Assembly (NCBI GenBank): GCA_011763485.2
Contig: JAANSK020265272.1
Location: 1-21,793, forward strand
Length of the DNA stretch: 21,793 nucleotides
Source of the DNA: Isoetes engelmannii
Taxonomy: Eukaryota; Streptophyta; Lycopodiopsida; Isoetales; Isoetaceae
Reading direction: 5' to 3'
The position numbers were made by a program, and so were the translations under genes. The notes beneath the pieces are model-generated. The model saw only the letters and a program-made list of their open reading frames with translations, did no database searches and was not told the origin of the DNA. This document shows positions 17,455 through 21,793 of this stretch, piece by piece (within the stretch, counting starts at the first letter, position 1; each line of letters begins with the position of its first letter).

Positions 17455-17669
17455 TTCTATGGACTATTGAAATTGCATTAAAAATATTTACTTGCATGCC
17501 ATATACGATGGACAATAGGAGCCTTGAAATACAACATAACTCCATCTTTATAACTATCATAAGAACATCGAGTATTCATAATATCATAAAGCAATTCATA
17601 TTGTTTATGCAGTATACCTCCATGGACCACTGAAACTGCATGAAAAAATATTTACTCGCATGCCATAGG
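17455..17669. repeat. Diverged direct repeat of about 52 bp
   Basis: 17455-17506 (ttctatggactattgaaa, then ttgcat, then atatttacttgcatgcca) recurs at 17617-17669 (cctccatggaccactgaaac, then tgcat, then atatttactcgcatgcca). The copies are 162 bp apart and differ at several bases. They lie just upstream of the 5'-truncated end of LINE C. Their source is unknown. Confidence 0.7.
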
Positions 17670-18205
17670 CACATGATGCCGAGGCTGAGAGAAAGAAGAC
17701 AGGTAAGGACAATATTGAGTTTGCACATAATTCTAAACATACATGAAGAAAACCAAATATGTAGGGTATGGGTGCCTTCTACTGTGCCCTAACCCCAAGG
17801 TGAGACCAATCCCCCGCCCAGCCGCCATATGACACATCCACCAGTCGTTAACCACGCATCCACTGAACGTCCTTGGGTGGTCTACATTGGAAGTTCGTTG
17901 CATCCAATTTCCGTGCGGGGTGACTCCCCCGATCGACAGTTAAAGACCTCTAATGTTAGGCCGGAAGCCTGCTACCGTGCCTCTACAGACCATGCACGCA
18001 TGTGCAGGAACCCCTAGGCATGTCAATTCGAATATGGAACTCAATGCGGGCTGGATGAATTGGCACCCAAAAACCAGCACTCGATTGGCCAAAGCAATCT
18101 TAATGACCCCTGCTCCCGCTATGGCTTCGATGATTCCAGTGCCTTGTTCAAACCACCCTGTTCCAGAAATATTGCTCAGAGGCACTACGGAACACGGTAG
18201 CAAAC
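17670..18205. other. Presumed left flank of the pogo-like element
   Basis: Sequence richer in GC than the surroundings, with no gene. It probably contains the left end of the DNA transposon, but I could not find a terminal inverted repeat that matches a right end. Confidence 0.35.
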
Positions 18206-20392
18206 ATGGTTGCGACGAGGGCTCGCAGAGAAATCGATGGTGAAGAGGGTAGCGGAGCTCGATCAGCTCGTAAGCGGGTTACTGCACCCAAGAGAAAAGG
18301 AAGGCACCAGGTAGTATCGAAACCCTCCCAATGCCAAGGGATACTCTCAAACGTGGTCAATGGACCGAGGAACATATGCTAGACATACTAGAAGATGCTA
18401 GTGAATTTGGTATTTCAATTAGAGAAGCCTCTAGGCATTTTGGTATACCCCAGTCTACCATACGTGACTGGTTGTATGGTTGGATCACCTACAAACAAAC
18501 CAATCATCCCCAGATTCTGTCCACTGTACAAGAGAAAGAGTTGGTCCATTGGGCACTTGGTAGAGCAGAGCAGGGTACGGGAGTAACCTTGACTGATGTC
18601 AAGGAGAGGGTTGCAGAGATGGCCTAAGATGGGGGGGTTCTGCACTGCAAGGTATTCCTGGCAGTAAGTGGTGGAGGCTCGCATCCTCAGATTGCCCTGA
18701 GGAGTGCAGAGACATTAGTTGTTGCAAGGGCATGTGCCATGAATCAACAAAACTTAGATGGTTTCTATTATGGCCTTAGCAAAATATATGCTGAGTTCAA
18801 TTTCCCACCCGCTAGGATCTGGAATGCAGATGAGATATGAATTTAGAATGGTACAGTGAAGGGTATGAAGATCATAGGAAAAAAGGGGGCAAATAGGGTA
18901 AGTGAGGTTGTTATGAACAATAGAGAGTGGGTAACTATCCTGCATGTGTGAATGCTGAGATCCCTAACATGTACATTTTTAAAAGAACCCGCATGAAGCA
19001 AGACAACATAGCAAGGTGTGAGGAGGGCGCAATTCAGGCTGTGGAAACATCAGCCTGGATGACATCTGTTCAAGTCATGGCTTGATCATTTTGCAGCAAG
19101 GGTGTCTGGTGGTGTGTCCCCACAAGAACCACACCTTGTAATTCTGGATGGGTATGGCAGTCATGTAGAACTGGAGGTGATTTTGGAAGTAAAAGAGAAG
19201 GGTATTCACTTTGCACTGTTACCTGCACATACCTCACGTAGGCTACAACCTTTGGATATGTCTTGTTTTGCACCATCCAAGGCACAATTCAAGAGGAATA
19301 GGTCTGCATACATGGTTGCCAAGAACATGTATGAACCAAAGAGAGAGGACATAGCAGAACTGATATCAAGGTCTATTGATGCTGCTCTTACACCTAAGAA
19401 CATCAAGGCTGGTTTCAAGGCAATAGGGACCTGGCCTCTTAACTCAGAGAAGGTGAGGCCAGGTCAAGAACCTACCATGTTTGGGAGAGTCCCTACAGAG
19501 AGGATAGAGGAGGAGGTTGAAGGTGATGAGGGTCCAATGAAGATGATGGGGATTGGGCTGGGTTCAACATGGATGATGTGCAGCAACTATGAGAACAAAT
19601 GCCAGGCCCTTATGTAGGTATTATGCAGCAACTAGTGGGGCAAGTTGAGAAACACACAGTTCAAAATGAGGTCGAGGACATAGAAGCACATGCTGGCCTA
19701 AGTCCTCATGTGGGCAGCATACTACCACTGGGGCCGGTGACATAGAAGCACATGCTGGCCCTGGCACCAATGAAGGATGCACACAGGTTGGAGTCACTCA
19801 TGATTTTGGGCGTGTACAAGCTCATGCCAGTAGTTCAGCCTTGGCAAGTGTGAGGCCATCACAAGTATGTGTGAGGCAATCATAAGGATTTAGGCAAAGG
19901 AAGAAGGGTGTTGCTCCTAACCTGGGAGGAAGAGTGCACGTCTTCAGTGATGGATTATGCCAAGCACTAGCAGCCGAAAAAGCAAGGAGGGTTGAGGTTG
20001 GCAGGTTAGGGATGAGCAGCTCGAGGAAAGCTGAGGTTGTAAGAAGGAGAGCTGAGAGAGAGGAAGCCGTTAGGAGAGCACATGTGAATACGGAAGAAAG
20101 GGAGAATAAGAAGAGGGCAGAGGCTGTGTTCGAGGCCAGTAGTGCCAGGCTAAGAGATTTTAAGTATCCAAGGGGTCTGTCAAGGGTTGCAACAATTTTT
20201 GATTATCAGAGGCCCATGATTGATGAAGTGAAGGCAAGGAGGTTGCTGGCCAGGAACATACTGAGGTTGAAGGATGGACTGAGACCCATTAGAGGATCAA
20301 TTACAGTTGACCTCGCAACTGATGCAGTAGTGCTGCAACCTGCTAGTCCAACTGTCAACACACCAACACATGGGCACTCACAAGGCACTTGA
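18206..20392 (+). mobile_element. Pogo/Tigger-like DNA transposon (Tc1/mariner superfamily), core
   Basis: Marked by a decayed transposase with a psq-type helix-turn-helix, a CENP-B-like DNA-binding segment, and a DDE_1 catalytic domain with an Asp-Asp-Asp triad. A long charged C-terminal part follows. The ends are not defined: the coordinates cover coding remains only, and the TIRs probably lie outside, between 17.7 kb and 18.2 kb and beyond 20.4 kb. Pogo-type elements insert at TA. They are less commonly described in plants than Mutator, hAT or CACTA types. Confidence 0.75.
18206..20392 (+). pseudogene. Pogo-like transposase, broken
   Basis: The first Met (18206) begins a basic leader MVATRARREIDGEEGSGAR; after one frameshift the frame at 18331 reads MPRDTLKRGQWTEEHMLDIL then the helix-turn-helix ISIREASRHFGIPQSTIRDW. 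A TAA (18625) and a shift near GIPGSKWW (18650) interrupt the CENP-B-like segment. The catalytic Asps are in IWNADE (18829-18831), VILDGYGSH (19147-19149) and QPLDMSCF (19255-19257); the last two have 35 residues between them. RTWPLN-like text GFKAIGTWPLNSEKV follows, as in pogo families. A shift near 19545 continues as MDDVQQLREQMPGPYVGIMQ, another near 19735, and one TAA at 19882, before a coiled-coil-like, Arg/Glu-rich tail to 20392. Confidence 0.75.
19677..19760 (+). repeat. 22-bp exact direct repeat within the transposase
   Basis: gacatagaagcacatgctgg plus cc occurs at 19677-19698 and 19739-19760. Both copies translate as DIEAHAG in their respective frames, but the 62-bp spacing is not a multiple of three, so the reading frame changes between them. 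Confidence 0.85.
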
Positions 20393-21379
20393 GATGAGGA
20401 CACGATAGAGGTTATGTGTAGCCTAGAGGAAATACATATTTGCTCGGGTGATAGGAGGGGGGGGGGGTGGTGGAGATGATAGCATACAGGGGTGCATACC
20501 AGTAGTTAGGCCTGTCCCAAACCCAATCAGCACAATTAGATCACCAATGAAGGTTTGGGACTTGCCAAACTCACAAGGTGCACCCAAGGCACCTTCTACC
20601 ATAGGGCACGCAACTCAATAAGGCTAGACACACAAGTCTGGGTGAATTATGCTGCTGCACACTCTGGACCAGAGCATGACCATGGCAGGGCAGTAGACAA
20701 GGCAAGGATCATAAGGGAGATGGTTGAAATAGGAGTGGATCCAGATATCATATCTAGGGCTAGGGGCATGGATGTGGGCTTCACAAGCACATGAAGCTGA
20801 GATGGAGCACGGGACACAACCAACTCCCAGGTTCTAGGAGGGGCTCCATCTGAGCACAACATCCACTCTTTCTCATGTAAGCTTATTCTAATTCTAAGGA
20901 TGCATGCATGATTCTTTCTGGCAAGATCACCAACTATTTGGCTTGCAGATGTCTGAGGATAGCGACGAGACTCAAGACAATTGATGAGCCCATTGTTTGG
21001 TTGCATATTTGTGAAGTGTTCATGTATTCAAATTCGTGTAATGCTTGGATATTCAGATTTGTCCAGGTAACCAAGGGTCCGACTGTTCAGGCTGTCTGTA
21101 TCAGACAATATCAACGATGTTACAACAACATTAATCAATCTTTATCCTATCCATCTAAGACGAGTATTACTTTTCACAACACACCAAACATTATTTAATA
21201 TAGCCTTTCTGGTGGCAGAATCTTGCCAAACATAACAGGTACACAACAACTAGCGTACATGCAAGCAACATAAGACATTCAGACGAACAGTCTTTGAGTT
21301 CATGAGAAATATAAAACATTTAGATGAACAGTCTTTGACATAAAAAGATACACCTGGCATATTCTATTACAAAAAACAT
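20393..21379. other. Presumed right flank of the pogo-like element, unassigned
   Basis: No supported gene. An 11-G run lies at 20457-20467. A 79-codon open frame at 20555-20794 has no motif and may be further decayed element sequence. The right end of the transposon probably lies here or in the repeats that follow. Confidence 0.35.
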
Positions 21380-21460
21380 AACCCCGGAGGGCAGCTAAGG
21401 TTGAACCCATTTGAGGGGCAGGTCACAGTTGAAAGTACACGGGGGCAATGCAGGTCGAAT
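21380..21460 (+). repeat. 27-bp imperfect tandem repeat, three copies
   Basis: Units 21380-21406, 21407-21433 and 21434-21460 share the pattern ggrgggca, then a short variable part, then gttgaa or gtcgaa. They are diverged. Arrays of this sort are common near the ends of DNA transposons, where transposase binds, but no matching inverted copy was found left of the pogo-like gene. Confidence 0.6.
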
Positions 21461-21736
21461 TTCCTCATGAAGAAAAAAAAAAGCGGAGGAGGAGTGTTTA
21501 AACGGAGGCAAGGGACTCATGAACCCACGGGGCTTTGGAAGAGGACGCTATCCCCTTTCGTTACCACCATTTGGCAATGGATCAAATCTGCATCACTTCT
21601 TGCCCGCTCCACCTGACTACTGATCTTCGGGGACACCTCCACCATGATGGAGGAGGAGATTGTAGCTGTAATCTCCTGTGGGATCACCAAACAGTTCCTA
21701 ACAGTGAGGCTGTTAATGTGACGACCATACGGATAT
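21461..21736. other. Unassigned GC-richer sequence
   Basis: A minus-strand open frame of 86 codons (21777-21517) crosses this region and the 20-bp repeats; it shows no known motif. A small hairpin cctcca/tggagg lies at about 21636-21653. Nothing more can be assigned. Confidence 0.35.
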
Positions 21737-21776
21737 CGTATAATACGGTCGCCACACGTATAATACGGCCGCCACA
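21737..21776 (+). repeat. 20-bp tandem duplication near the window end
   Basis: cgtataatacggtcgccaca (21737-21756) is followed directly by cgtataatacggccgccaca (21757-21776), with one T/C difference. A diverged third beginning, cggaccacgcg, follows. The array may continue beyond the window. Confidence 0.85.
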
Positions 21777-21793
21777 CGGACCACGCGCATGGG

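Noticed and set aside
20555-20794. 79-codon frame after the transposase
   Set aside because: Could be residual transposon sequence, but no motif or continuity with the transposase frame supports it as a gene.

Overview
The window looks like nuclear DNA of a land plant. The base is AT-rich and carries AG/GT splice-donor-like sites, TATA boxes followed by open reading frames, G-boxes, a secreted class-3 lipase, plant-type L1 LINE remains, a tRNA-Met-primed miniature LTR element and a pentatricopeptide-like fragment. A pogo/Tigger-type transposase, plus a LINE whose reverse transcriptase carries the GVKQG-type motif, suggest a plant with a large repeat-rich genome. A fern, lycophyte or gymnosperm is plausible, but this placement is inference and the species cannot be named from sequence alone. 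Gene density is very low: one well-supported protein gene, one plausible small single-exon gene, and mostly repeats in many states of decay.

Layout, left half. Positions 1-1200 show nothing recognisable. A TATA box at 1205-1213 precedes a 102-codon open frame at 1262-1570. Positions 1841-2735 hold small repeats and two foldbacks; the larger, at 2618-2735, is a near-perfect hairpin. A 32-bp triplicate lies at 3352-3447. The lipase gene runs on the minus strand from 4872 to 3853. About 55 bp upstream of its first ATG begins a GC-rich, GATCC-rich block (about 4925-6510) that contains a 35-bp tandem repeat and is split by a complete TRIM element at 5151-6009. That TRIM has about 141-bp LTRs, a tRNA-Met primer-binding site, a polypurine tract and an interior made almost entirely of an approximately 111-bp minisatellite. 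Two long T-runs and a possible promoter and noncoding first exon follow at 6715-7310.

Layout, right half. Positions 8330-11290 hold a decayed minus-strand L1-type LINE, interrupted at 9657-9885 by a 229-bp element with 14-bp terminal inverted repeats and a TA target duplication. Taking out the insert with one TA leaves the LINE frame continuous. A second, plus-strand LINE abuts it head to head at about 11290 and runs to about 13010. Positions 13010-15985 are largely unassigned apart from a duplicated segment and a PPR-like remnant. A third LINE of a different type, with a readable YADD box, lies on the minus strand at about 15985-17425. A pogo-like DNA transposon with a broken transposase carrying an HTH, a DDD triad and a long charged C-terminal part occupies about 18206-20392. 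Short tandem repeats (27-bp x3 and 20-bp x2) mark the right end.

There is no operon-like cooperation here. The informative relationships are nesting (TRIM within the GATCC block; small TA element within LINE), position (repeats in the lipase 5' region) and a possible relationship between the small TA-duplicating element and the pogo-type transposase.
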